A stretch of 14,134 nucleotides of DNA from JAMLIN01 sp041676645 (GCA_041676645.1 JBAYRO010000086.1:1-14134), one strand, 5' to 3'; shown: positions 1 through 7,476, counted from the first letter of the stretch. A program made the numbers and translations. Notes: generated by a model from the letters alone, not told the origin.

Positions 1-42
1 ATCGAACGGCGAATCGAACGGCGACGACGGATCGAACGGCGA
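1..42 (+). repeat. In-frame 12-bp tandem repeat in the DUF748 gene
   Basis: The unit ATCGAACGGCGA occurs at 1-12, 13-24 and, after six bases, 31-42. Twelve bases are four codons, so it encodes repeated Ser-Asn-Gly-Glu/Asp blocks inside an acidic Gly/Asp linker. The array touches the window edge, so its full copy number is unknown. Copy-number change would keep the reading frame. Confidence 0.75.
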
Positions 43-2683
43 CGGCGATGGCGGCGTATCGGCCGGCGCAAGCGACGAGGCGCCTGCCGCACCGATGCCG
101 CAGCCGACGGACGATACGAGTGCCGTGAACGCGAGCCCGGGCAACAGCGTCTCCGGCACCATCACGCCCGCGACCGGCGCCGTGGATGCGCGCGACGACG
201 CCTGGCGCTTCGGCATCGGCCGGGTCGGCGTCGACGACATCGCACTTCACTATGTCGACGAAGGCTTTGCCCGGCCGCTGACGGTCGATGCCGACAAGCT
301 GCGCATCGGCTTCGAACTGGCCGGCGCAGCGGGCGGGGATGACCCACAGGTGCAGGTCGACGGGCTCGGCATCGAAGTGGCCGGCATATCGCTTGCCGCC
401 GAAGGCATCGCCGAGCCGGTGCTGACCCTTGCCGGGGCGAATCTCGATGCCGGCAGCTTCGACCTTGCCGAGCGCAGCATGGCGGCCGACGCGCTTCGGC
501 TGGACGGCGCCAGACTGGCCGCCGCGCGCGCCGCCGATGGCGGGATCGCGGTGCTCGACGCCTTCGCTCCGGCGAGCGGCGCGACGACAGCCGGCGCGAC
601 GGGCGCCGGCGACGAGGCGGATGCGAAGCCGGGCGACGACGGCGAACCGGCCGCCCCCTGGCGCTACCGGCTCGGCGAATTCCGGCTCGACGGCGGCGAC
701 GTGACGCTGCGCGATGCCGCGGTGGACCCGGCGGCTTCGCTGGCCCTGCAGGACGTCCAGGTGGTGGTGCGCGAGATCAGCGACGACTTCGCAGCGCAAT
801 GGCCGGTCGAAGCGCGCTTCGCGGTCCGCGAGGGCGGCAGCTTTGAAGCGGGTGGATTCATCGTCGCCGGCTCACCGGCGGGCGACCTGGAACTCCGGCT
901 CGCCGATCTCGGACTGGCGGCTGCCCAGCCCTATCTCAGTGAAGTGGCGCGTCTGCGCATCGTCGGCGGCAGCCTTGCGAGCGCGGGGCGCCTGCGTTTC
1001 GGCGACGGCGGCTTCAGCTACGAGGGTAGCGCCGATGTCCGCGGGCTCGACCTGCACGAACTCGAGACCGAGGAGACCCTGCTCGGCTGGAAATCCCTGT
1101 CGACGAAGAACCTCGCGGTGCGCGACGACGGCGTCGCCATCGAGGAGCTGGTGCTCGATGGACTGCGCTCGAAGCTGATCATCCTCGAGGATCGCAGCGT
1201 GAACGTGGCCCATGTCGTCGGGCCGGCGGAAAAGGAGGAGCAGGAGGAACTCGTGGCCACCGCCGAAGCGAAGGGTGCGAAGCCGGAGCCCTCGAGCGGC
1301 GAGGATCCGGCGTTCCGGATCGGCGTCGAGCGCCTGCGCCTGGTCGATGGCGACGTGGACTTCGCCGACCTGTCGCTGGCTCTGCCCTTCGGCACCCGGA
1401 TCCATGAGCTCGAGGGCGAGCTGGCCGGGTTGTCGAACGATCCGGACAGCGCCGCGACGATCGCGCTCGAGGGCAAGGTGGACGAGTACGGGACGGCGAA
1501 GGCCGCGGGCGAGATCAACCTCTTCGCGCCGGCCGAGCACACCGATGCGAAGGTCGAGTTCCGCAACGTCGAGATGACCAACCTGACGCCGTACACGGCG
1601 ACCTTCGCCGGCCGGCACATCGCCTCCGGCAAGCTCTCGCTCGACCTCGAGTACCGGATCGAGGAGCGGCAGCTGCGGGGCGACAACCGGATCGTGATGG
1701 AGCAGCTCACCCTCGGAGAGAAGGTCGATTCGGAGGAAGCCCCCGACCTGCCGCTCGACCTGGCCGTCGCCATCCTCAAGGACAGCCAGGGCCGCATCGA
1801 CCTCGGCCTGCCGGTGTCCGGGTCGCTCGAGGATCCCGAGTTCAGCTTCGGTGCGGTCGTCGGCAAGGCGCTGCTCGGGCTCGTCACCCGGATCGTGACG
1901 GCGCCGTTCCGGGCCCTCGGTGCGCTGTTCGGCGGTGGCGATGATGTCGACATGTCGCAGATCGCCTTCGACGCCGGCAGCGCCGAACTGCCCGGGCGCG
2001 AGCGGGAGAAGCTCGCTAAGCTGGCCGAAGGGCTCGGCAGCCGGCCTGGCCTTGCGCTCGAGATCGAGCCCGGCGTCAATCGGGAAGTCGATGGCCGGGC
2101 CCTGCGCGATCTCCAGTTGCGGCGCGAGATCGCCGGCCGGCTCGGACGCGGTGTGCCGGACGACGAGAAGCCGGCGCCGCTCGCCATGAGCGACGGAGCC
2201 ACCCGCTCCGCGCTCGAGGCCCTGTTCACCGAGCGCTTCAATGCCCATGAGCTGAGGCAGCTGCGCGAGTCACCGGCCAGCCAGGAGCCGGCGTCCGACG
2301 GGCAGGTCGGCGACATCACGCTCGGCGGGGATCCGGCCGCCACGCCGATCGTCCGCGATTCCGTCGAACCGGTGAAGGCCTCGGACGAGAACGACACCTA
2401 TCGGCGGATCGCCGAGCGCCTGATCGATGCCGAGATTCTCGACGAAGGCGTCCTGGCGGCGCTGGGCGAGCAGCGCGGCGAAGCGATCCGCGCCGAGTTG
2501 GAGGAGCGCGGACTCGACGCCGGGCGCATGTCGATTGCGCAGCCCGCGGAACGCGAGGCAGAGGATCAGAGCGTCCTGGTCGGGCTCGGGCTCGATGCGA
2601 GGGGGGCTGCCGGCGATGCGCCGGCCGATGATGGACCTGCACCGGCCGGCGAACCGCCCGCGGCCGGCGCGCTGCCTGGCTGA
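1..2683 (+). CDS. DUF748 / AsmA-superfamily envelope protein (5' end outside window)
   Basis: The frame is open from the first bases, so the start lies upstream; 893 residues are visible. Proteins of this family (AsmA/YhdP/TamB superfamily) are usually anchored in the inner membrane by one N-terminal helix and reach into the periplasm; relatives are linked to lipid transport or outer-membrane integrity. Visible order: an acidic Ser/Asn/Gly/Asp linker (1-60), repeated beta-rich units opening with a Trp and a 'gG.v.l.D' pattern (about 205-290, 658-760, 1315-1400), then the typical DUF748 C-terminal core. That core contains LPLDLAVAILKD, GRIDLGLPVSG and a 'DPEFSFGAVVGKAL' stretch (1748-1880). 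An amphipathic segment follows (1855-1930), then the characteristic IAFDAGSAEL motif (1960-1990) and a hydrophilic tail rich in Glu, Arg and Pro. The family call is firm. The cellular role is inferred from relatives only. The N-terminal anchor cannot be checked here. Confidence 0.85.
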   Translation, partial: SNGESNGDDGSNGDGDGGVSAGASDEAPAAPMPQPTDDTSAVNASPGNSVSGTITPATGAVDARDDAWRFGIGRVGVDDIALHYVDEGFARPLTVDADKLRIGFELAGAAGGDDPQVQVDGLGIEVAGISLAAEGIAEPVLTLAGANLDAGSFDLAERSMAADALRLDGARLAAARAADGGIAVLDAFAPASGATTAGATGAGDEADAKPGDDGEPAAPWRYRLGEFRLDGGDVTLRDAAVDPAASLALQDVQVVVREISDDFAAQWPVEARFAVREGGSFEAGGFIVAGSPAGDLELRLADLGLAAAQPYLSEVARLRIVGGSLASAGRLRFGDGGFSYEGSADVRGLDLHELETEETLLGWKSLSTKNLAVRDDGVAIEELVLDGLRSKLIILEDRSVNVAHVVGPAEKEEQEELVATAEAKGAKPEPSSGEDPAFRIGVERLRLVDGDVDFADLSLALPFGTRIHELEGELAGLSNDPDSAATIALEGKVDEYGTAKAAGEINLFAPAEHTDAKVEFRNVEMTNLTPYTATFAGRHIASGKLSLDLEYRIEERQLRGDNRIVMEQLTLGEKVDSEEAPDLPLDLAVAILKDSQGRIDLGLPVSGSLEDPEFSFGAVVGKALLGLVTRIVTAPFRALGALFGGGDDVDMSQIAFDAGSAELPGREREKLAKLAEGLGSRPGLALEIEPGVNREVDGRALRDLQLRREIAGRLGRGVPDDEKPAPLAMSDGATRSALEALFTERFNAHELRQLRESPASQEPASDGQVGDITLGGDPAATPIVRDSVEPVKASDENDTYRRIAERLIDAEILDEGVLAALGEQRGEAIRAELEERGLDAGRMSIAQPAEREAEDQSVLVGLGLDARGAAGDAPADDGPAPAGEPPAAGALPG

Positions 2684-2720
2684 TCGCAGCCCGGCGCTTC
2701 GAGGCAAGCGAGGACCGACA

Positions 2721-3575
2721 ATGACCATGGCCGCAAGCACTCCCGACCAGGCCGAATGCGCCGCGGCTTTCGTCGCCCTGCACGAGGCGCAGCGGGGTTT
2801 CGTGATTCCCAATCCCTGGGATGCCGGGTCTGCGCGGCTGCTGCAGGCGCTGGGCTTTCGCGCGCTGGCAAGCACCAGTTCCGGCTTCGCGTTCTCGCAT
2901 GCCCGACCCGACTACGGGGTCAGCCGTGAGGCGCTGATGGTGCATCTGGCCGAGCTTGCCACTGCCACGCCCCTGCCGGTCAATGCCGATCTCGAGAACG
3001 GCTTCGGCGATGCTCCCGAGGAATGCGCCAGGACCATCGAGCTGGCCGCTGCGGCCGGCGTCGTCGGCGGCTCGATCGAGGATTCGACCGGCCGGCGCGA
3101 TGAGCCGATCTACCCGCTCGGACTTGCCGTCGAGCGGGTTGCGGCAGCAGCCGAAGCGGCGCGTGCGCGTCCGGTTCGCTTCCTGCTCACGGCCCGTTGC
3201 GAGAACTTCTTCGTCGGCCGGCCCGATCTCGCCGACACCATCGCTCGGCTGCAGGCGTACCAGGAAGCTGGAGCCGATGTGCTCTACGCGCCCGCGTTGG
3301 CCAGTCGCGAGGATATCGCCACGGTGCTGCGCGAGATCGATCGCCCGCTCAACGTCCTGTTCGGTGTCGCCGGCATGACGCTCGGCGTCGAGGCACTGCT
3401 GGACATGGGGGTGAAGCGGATCAGCACCGGCGGCGCCCTGGCGCGAGCTGCGATCGGCGGCGTGTTGCGCGCGGCCACCGCCTTGCGCGACGAAGGCCGG
3501 GTAGACTATGCCGCGAGCGCGACGCCGGGCGCCGCGCTGAACAAGCTGTTCTCCGATCCTGACGCAGTCCTCTGA
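2721..3575 (+). CDS. Isocitrate lyase/PEP mutase-fold family enzyme
   Basis: This is a 284-residue cytoplasmic TIM-barrel enzyme of the ICL/PEPM superfamily, which makes or breaks C-C or P-C bonds in small oxo-acids using Mg2+. ATG 2721 is chosen over the in-frame ATG 2427, which lies inside the upstream gene. It has AGGA seven bases ahead, and the family sequence starts just after it. Visible signatures: IPNPWDAGSARLL (29-41), STSSGFAFS (51-59), the metal-binding stretch NADLENGFG (88-96, with D90 and E92), SIED (118-121) and LLTARCENF (155-163, with R159). The lid loop after SIED reads STGRRDEP. It has neither the KKCGH-type Cys motif of true (methyl)isocitrate lyases nor the K..N.S loop of PEP mutase, so neither reaction should be assigned. 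Such proteins are often labelled carboxyvinyl-carboxyphosphonate phosphorylmutase by default. The TSUP gene starts 14 bases downstream, suggesting an operon. Family call strong; substrate unknown. Confidence 0.9.
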   Translation: MTMAASTPDQAECAAAFVALHEAQRGFVIPNPWDAGSARLLQALGFRALASTSSGFAFSHARPDYGVSREALMVHLAELATATPLPVNADLENGFGDAPEECARTIELAAAAGVVGGSIEDSTGRRDEPIYPLGLAVERVAAAAEAARARPVRFLLTARCENFFVGRPDLADTIARLQAYQEAGADVLYAPALASREDIATVLREIDRPLNVLFGVAGMTLGVEALLDMGVKRISTGGALARAAIGGVLRAATALRDEGRVDYAASATPGAALNKLFSDPDAVL

Positions 3576-3589
3576 AGGGAACGTCCTGA

Positions 3590-4339
3590 ATGCTCTCCGC
3601 GACGGCAGGGGTTTCGCTCGGGCTGGTCGCGTTCGTGTTCCTGCTCGCCGGCTGCGTGAAGGGAGTGGTCGGGCTGGGCCTGCCGACGGTGGCGATCGCC
3701 GTACTCGCCCAGCTGATGCCGCCGGCCGCCGCCGCCGGCCTGCTCATCGTCCCGTCGCTGCTCACCAATGTCTGGCAGGCCCGGCCCTTCGCGAAGCTGG
3801 GCAGTCTGCTGCGGCGGATCGGGCCGATGCAGCTCGGGGTCTTCGTCGGCACGCTCGCCACCGCATGGGCGCTCGGCGCGCCGGCCGGGAACTGGGCGAG
3901 GATCGGGCTCGGCGTGGCGCTGCTCCTGTATGCGGGCTGGGGCCTGGTGGCTGCGCGCTTCGTGATCGCACCCGATACCGAGCGTTGGCTCGGCCCGGTG
4001 ACGGGCCTGCTCACGGGCGCGATCACCGCCGCGACCGGTGTGTTCGTGATGCCCGCGGTTCCCTATCTGCAGTCGCTCGGCCTGCAGCGCGTCGACCTCG
4101 TGCAGGCGATGGGCGTGTCGTTCACCGTCTCGACGGTGGCGCTCGGCATCGGCCTGGGCTGGAACGGAGCATTCCCGCCAGCGGTGCTCGCGGCCTCGAG
4201 CCTGATGCTGGTGCCGGCGATCGCAGGCATGTGGCTCGGCCAGAAGCTCGGCGAGCGCATGTCGCCCGAGCTGTTCCGCAAGGTGCTGTTGTGGAGCCTG
4301 GTCGTGCTGGGCGGCCAGATGGTACTGCGCGGCCTTTGA
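3590..4339 (+). CDS. Sulfite exporter TauE/SafE (TSUP) family membrane protein
   Basis: A 249-residue polytopic inner-membrane protein with about eight hydrophobic segments. It shows the two-fold internal repeat of the TSUP family: GCVKGVVGLGLPTVAIAVL near residues 21-39, and the matching second half LTGAITAATGVFVMPAVPYL near 141-160. Members export or import sulfite, sulfoacetate, thiosulfate and some organic anions. The ATG has GAAGGGA (3574-3580) nine bases ahead. That Shine-Dalgarno overlaps the stop codon of the upstream enzyme gene, so the two genes are almost certainly co-transcribed and probably translationally coupled. The pairing hints that the transporter moves a substrate or product of the enzyme. 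This is inference, because no sulfur-metabolism gene is nearby to point to sulfite. Length is normal for the family. Confidence 0.9.
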   Translation: MLSATAGVSLGLVAFVFLLAGCVKGVVGLGLPTVAIAVLAQLMPPAAAAGLLIVPSLLTNVWQARPFAKLGSLLRRIGPMQLGVFVGTLATAWALGAPAGNWARIGLGVALLLYAGWGLVAARFVIAPDTERWLGPVTGLLTGAITAATGVFVMPAVPYLQSLGLQRVDLVQAMGVSFTVSTVALGIGLGWNGAFPPAVLAASSLMLVPAIAGMWLGQKLGERMSPELFRKVLLWSLVVLGGQMVLRGL

Positions 4340-4359
4340 AGCCCCGGGTCATCGACCGA

Positions 4360-4389
4360 CCGGTGCAGCGCGGCTGCGATGCGCACCGG
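4360..4389. terminator. Possible hairpin between convergent genes
   Basis: CCGGTGC (4360-4366) and GCACCGG (4383-4389) form a 7-bp GC-rich stem with a 16-base loop in the 78-base gap between the convergent TSUP and MFS genes. The loop can hold a further short GCAG/CTGC stem. There is no T-run on either side, so it is at best a weak terminator candidate placed where one would be expected. Confidence 0.3.
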
Positions 4390-4417
4390 GTAGCCGGGAG
4401 ATCCGGATCGGTCGGGA

Positions 4418-5671
4418 TCAGCCCGGCGCCGGCTTGCCTGCCGAAACCGGCATCGGCCCGGACAGCGCCATTGCCCCGGCGCCAGCGAGCGCCAGTACGC
4501 CGGCGGCCAGGAACGCGCCGGCGTAGTCCTGGTGCGCGGCCTGCAGCACGCCCATGATGCTGGGTCCGAACAGGACGCCGAAGGTGCTGACCACGCGCGT
4601 CAGGCCGTAGAGTCGGGCATAGGCCGGCGTGCCGAAGGCTTCGGCGACGAGCAGCGACTGCATCGTGACGAAGTTGCCGATGGTGGCGCCGAACATCACG
4701 ATCCCCGCCAGCAGGGCGATATCGCCTTCGGCCATGCCGATGAGGGGGAGGGCGGCCGCCTGGGTCACGAGCAGCAGGATCACGAAGGCGTGGTTGGACA
4801 TGCGCGCGAGCAGCCAGATCGCCACGAAGCGCGCCGCCACGCTGGCGCCCGCCAGTACGGCGATCGCCGCTCCGGCGCGCGCAGCATCGGGTTCGCGCAG
4901 CATCATCAGGTTGAAGAGATGGGTCTGGCCGCCGACCGTGGCCGCCATGCCGAGCAGGAAGGCGGCGCAGGCGGCCCAGAAGTAGCGGCTGCGCAGCGTG
5001 GCCGAGAAGACCGCATCGCCATCGGTCGAGGCGGTCGACTGCGGGGTGGCGGGCGCGCCGCCGACGGGCTCCATGCCGATATCGGCGGGCCAGGAGCGCA
5101 GGACCAGCCAGGTCGGCAGGAGAATGCCGGCCGCTACCAGGAGCGCGAGCCAGGGACTCGCGCCATCGAAGCCGAGCGCCGCGATCAGCATCGCCACCGG
5201 TGGCGTCAGCACGATCGCGCCGACCGAATTGCCGGTCGAGGCGACCGTCATCGCAGTGGCGCGTCCGGTCACGAACCAGCGCGCCACGATGGTCGTGCCG
5301 GGCAGCAGGGCGGCGCCCGCGAAACCGATGCCGAGCACGATATGGAAGGCGAACAGGCGCGGCAGCGTATCGACCCAGGGCACGGTGAGCAGGGCGATGG
5401 CCATCAGGGCGGCGCCGCCGCTCATCACGAGGCGTACGTCGTGGCGATCGACCAGCCGACCAATGACGAAGGAAATCAGGCCCGCCGAAGCCATGAAGGT
5501 GCTCGACGCGAACGAGGCTTCCTCGATGCTGAAGCGGCCGCCGGCGACGAAGGCGTGGAGATAGACCGACAGGCAGTAGATGGTCAGTCCCGAGGAAACC
5601 GTGAAGATGAGGAAGATCGCGGCGACGATCGCCCACGGGCGGGACAGGGGGGCACGCATGGCGACAAGCAT
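4418..5671 (-). CDS. MFS transporter, monocarboxylate/OFA-like
   Basis: A 417-residue inner-membrane protein with about twelve hydrophobic segments in two six-helix halves, joined by a polar loop rich in Pro, Ala, Thr and Ser (near residues 205-225). The loop between TM2 and TM3 holds a motif-A variant, GRLVDRHDVR (71-80). General resemblance (short tail, N-terminal SSGLTIYCLSVYL, loop GMEPVGG) is to the oxalate/formate and monocarboxylate-like MFS group, so an organic-acid substrate is plausible but unproven. ATG 5671 is preferred over ATG 5659 because GAGG lies about eight bases ahead of it. The gene diverges from the Rid-family gene across 87 bases and converges on the TSUP gene. Secondary transport is near certain; direction and substrate are not readable. 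Confidence 0.88.
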   Translation of the reverse strand: MLVAMRAPLSRPWAIVAAIFLIFTVSSGLTIYCLSVYLHAFVAGGRFSIEEASFASSTFMASAGLISFVIGRLVDRHDVRLVMSGGAALMAIALLTVPWVDTLPRLFAFHIVLGIGFAGAALLPGTTIVARWFVTGRATAMTVASTGNSVGAIVLTPPVAMLIAALGFDGASPWLALLVAAGILLPTWLVLRSWPADIGMEPVGGAPATPQSTASTDGDAVFSATLRSRYFWAACAAFLLGMAATVGGQTHLFNLMMLREPDAARAGAAIAVLAGASVAARFVAIWLLARMSNHAFVILLLVTQAAALPLIGMAEGDIALLAGIVMFGATIGNFVTMQSLLVAEAFGTPAYARLYGLTRVVSTFGVLFGPSIMGVLQAAHQDYAGAFLAAGVLALAGAGAMALSGPMPVSAGKPAPG

Positions 5672-5706
5672 GCCATAGCCTCGCTGAAGGCGTCGGCCGC
5701 TGCGGC

Positions 5707-5712
5707 TATCAT
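5707..5712 (+). promoter_or_regulatory. Possible -10 box for the Rid-family gene
   Basis: TATCAT at 5707-5712 matches the sigma-70 -10 consensus at five of six positions and lies 46 bases before the ATG at 5759. The hexamer 17 bases upstream (5684-5689, CTGAAG) is a poor -35. It is the most promoter-like spot in the 87-base divergent gap. Low confidence. Confidence 0.25.
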
Positions 5713-5758
5713 GGGCCGAACCCGATCAACACACGCATCCAGAACCGGAGACACCACG

Positions 5759-6175
5759 ATGGGCCCCCTGATCCGCTACCAGAACCCCGCTTCGCTCGCT
5801 ACGCCCAGCGGGTTTTCCCATGTCACGGACGGCCCCGGCGAGCGGATCGTCTTCGTCTCGGGCCAGGTCGCCTACGATGAGCAGGGCCGCACCGTCGGCA
5901 TCGGCGACATGGCGGCGCAGACCCGGCAGGTCCTGCGCAATCTCGGCCAGGCGCTCCAGGCGGCCGACTCCGACTTCGGGCATGTCCTGAAGTTCACCTT
6001 CTTCGTGCGCGACATGAGCCCGGAGGCGATTGCGCAGATCCGCGAGGTGCGCAAGGAGTTTCTCGACGAGCGCCGACTGCCGGCAAGCACCATGGTCGGG
6101 GTCGCGGCGCTGGCCCGCGACGACCTCCTGCTCGAGGTCGAGGCTTACGCCATCCGCCGGGGCGTCGACGCCTGA
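5759..6175 (+). CDS. RidA/YjgF/YER057c/UK114 (Rid) family protein, lacking the catalytic Arg
   Basis: A 138-residue protein covering the whole Rid domain. Canonical RidA trimers hydrolyse reactive enamine/imine intermediates released by PLP enzymes. Family landmarks are visible: VFVSGQVAYDEQG (31-43), the helix with QTRQVLRNLGQAL (54-66), VLKFTFFVRDM (76-86) and the closing LEVEAYAI (125-132). ATG 5759 is chosen, although the frame stays open far upstream, because GGAG lies eight bases before it and the domain begins there; the upstream extension is antisense to the MFS gene. Canonical members carry an Arg in a P-A-R-S-like motif (Arg105 in E. coli RidA). Here the aligned motif is LPAST, with Ser110 in that place. 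This suits the Arg-less Rid subfamilies, which are predicted not to be standard imine deaminases. It is therefore safer to call it a Rid-family protein than ridA. Confidence 0.9.
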   Translation: MGPLIRYQNPASLATPSGFSHVTDGPGERIVFVSGQVAYDEQGRTVGIGDMAAQTRQVLRNLGQALQAADSDFGHVLKFTFFVRDMSPEAIAQIREVRKEFLDERRLPASTMVGVAALARDDLLLEVEAYAIRRGVDA

Positions 6176-6202
6176 ACCGGCCTGGATGGGTCGGTTCAGG
6201 CG
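6169..6202. terminator. 11-bp perfect inverted repeat spanning two convergent stop codons
   Basis: CGCCTGAACCG (6169-6179) and CGGTTCAGGCG (6192-6202) are perfect inverted copies with a 12-base loop. Each arm contains the TGA stop of one of the two convergent genes (Rid at 6173-6175, Bcr/CflA at 6196-6198). The position is ideal for a bidirectional terminator, and the 20-base gap leaves no room elsewhere. Neither side has a T-run, so termination may be inefficient or the structure may instead protect 3' ends. Confidence 0.5.
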
Positions 6203-7416
6203 CTTGGCGCTGCTCGCGTCGCTACGCGAGACCGGTCGCGCAGGCCGAAAGCCAGTACCGCAACGGCCATTGCGATGCTCATCACCAGCCCGAGCGCGCC
6301 GACCGGTGCCATCGGCAGGGCGCCGGCGATTCCGGCGCCTATGCCGGCCATCGCCATCTGCAGGAAGCCGAGCAGCGCGGAGGCCTGGCCAGCGCGATTG
6401 CCGACCGGACCCAGGGCGACGGCGGTGCCGACCGGATTGGCTACCCCCATACCGAGCAGGAACAGGCAAAGAGTGGCGGTGTAGGTGGCGAGCGTCGCCA
6501 TGCCGAGCGCCTCGAGCCCGAGCATGGCGATACTGCCTGCCAGCCCCGTCACCAGCCCGGCTTGCAGGGCCCGCTCGGCGCCGAAGCGGGTCGCCAGGCG
6601 CGGCGCCGCCGCCCCGGCGGCGAACACCACGATGACCGTGCCGGCGAAGTACCAGCCGAACTGCTGTGGATCGAGGCCATGCTCGATCATCAGGATGCGC
6701 GGTGAGGCGGCGAACACCGCATAGAGCGACCCGATCGTGAGCGAGATCGCGAGCGCGGGCAGGATGAAGGGGCGCTCGGCGGCGAGGCTGCAGTAGTCGC
6801 GCGCGATGGCGGGCGGCGACAGGACGCGTCGTCGCGACGGCGACAGGGTCTCGCCCACCAGGAGGGCGTAGCCGAGTGCGACCAGCACGGTGACGACCGC
6901 GACCGCCAGGAAGATCGAGCGCCAGCCGAGCCAGGTTTCGAGCGCGCCGCCGAACAGGGGCGAGAAGCCGGGAGCGGCGGCCATGGCCACCATCACGAAC
7001 GCCATTACCCGGGTAAGCGACTCGCCCTCGAAGCGGTCGCGGGCGACCGCCCGAGCGATTACCGAGGTGGCGGCCGCGCCGAGCGACTGCACCACGCGTC
7101 CGACGAGCAGGACCGGGAAACTCGGTGCGACCGCGCAGACGATCGAGCCCGCGATGACCAGCGCGACCCCGGCGATCGCCACCGGCTGGCGGCCGTAGCG
7201 ATCGGACAGTGGGCCGACGAACAGCTGGGTGATCGCGAAGCCGAAGAAGAAGACGGTGAACGTCGCCCCCATCGCCTCGACCGGCACGTCGAGACCATGC
7301 GCAATGCCCGGGAAGGCGGGCAGCATGATGTTGGTCGACAAGGTCGCGAGGGCCGCCAGGGCGGCGAGTACCAGCATCAGGGAGCGAGCCGGCCACTTGT
7401 TGTCAGGGGGTGTCAT
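6196..7416 (-). CDS. Bcr/CflA-type multidrug efflux MFS transporter
   Basis: A 406-residue inner-membrane protein of the DHA1 (twelve-helix drug:proton antiporter) group. The TM1 motif is STNIMLPAFPGIA (27-39) and motif A is FVGPLSDRYGRQPVAI (66-81). The motif-C-like helix is VMVAMAAAPGFSPLFGGAL, a hallmark of Bcr/CflA proteins. In the bicyclomycin/florfenicol group the TM1 motif is usually STDxYLPA; here the acidic residue is Asn29, a variant I believe occurs in some betaproteobacterial members. ATG 7416 is the most upstream possible start, because an in-frame stop lies just before it; its Shine-Dalgarno is weak. The gene is divergent from a TetR gene, with a palindromic operator covering its likely promoter, so it is probably the repressed efflux target. 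The exported compound cannot be told from sequence. Confidence 0.92.
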   Translation of the reverse strand: MTPPDNKWPARSLMLVLAALAALATLSTNIMLPAFPGIAHGLDVPVEAMGATFTVFFFGFAITQLFVGPLSDRYGRQPVAIAGVALVIAGSIVCAVAPSFPVLLVGRVVQSLGAAATSVIARAVARDRFEGESLTRVMAFVMVAMAAAPGFSPLFGGALETWLGWRSIFLAVAVVTVLVALGYALLVGETLSPSRRRVLSPPAIARDYCSLAAERPFILPALAISLTIGSLYAVFAASPRILMIEHGLDPQQFGWYFAGTVIVVFAAGAAAPRLATRFGAERALQAGLVTGLAGSIAMLGLEALGMATLATYTATLCLFLLGMGVANPVGTAVALGPVGNRAGQASALLGFLQMAMAGIGAGIAGALPMAPVGALGLVMSIAMAVAVLAFGLRDRSRVATRAAPSA

Positions 7417-7441
7417 GCGGTGTCAGGTCGCAGGATGATCG

Positions 7442-7451
7442 CCATCGATGG
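7442..7451. promoter_or_regulatory. Short perfect palindrome next to the operator
   Basis: CCATCGATGG is a perfect 10-bp palindrome adjoining the larger operator. It lies near the expected transcription start of the Bcr/CflA gene. It may be a secondary binding site or chance; the sequence is short and ClaI-like palindromes are common. Confidence 0.25.
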
Positions 7452-7476
7452 TATAAATGTCGATCGACATGAATAC
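7451..7476. promoter_or_regulatory. TetR-type operator (26-bp dyad)
   Basis: The core ATGTCGATCGACAT (7457-7470) is a perfect 14-bp palindrome. After two unmatched bases on each side, symmetry resumes with GTAT (7451-7454) and ATAC (7473-7476). This gives a 26-bp dyad matching at 11 of 13 half-site positions. It lies in the 93-base gap between the divergent Bcr/CflA and TetR genes. That is where a TetR dimer that represses its neighbour and itself would bind. Confidence 0.75.

Noticed and set aside
872..2397. Two long minus-strand open frames (about 458 residues each) opposite the DUF748 gene
   Set aside because: Low-complexity Arg/Ala/Ser-rich shadows of GC-rich codons; no family resemblance, and the plus-strand protein is a recognisable DUF748 member.
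2427..2720. Upstream extension of the ICL/PEPM-fold enzyme
   Set aside because: It overlaps the end of the DUF748 gene in another frame and reads as Arg/Ser-rich noise; ATG 2721 has a proper Shine-Dalgarno.
4532..5758. Open plus-strand frame running through the MFS gene into the Rid gene, as if encoding a 547-residue protein
   Set aside because: The extension is antisense to a clear MFS gene and gives a His/Arg/Gly/Glu-rich sequence with no domain. The Rid domain starts at ATG 5759 with its own GGAG.
5672..5758. Promoter pair with shared operator between MFS and Rid genes
   Set aside because: Beyond a single -10-like box I found no dyad or -35 match that would support divergent co-regulation.
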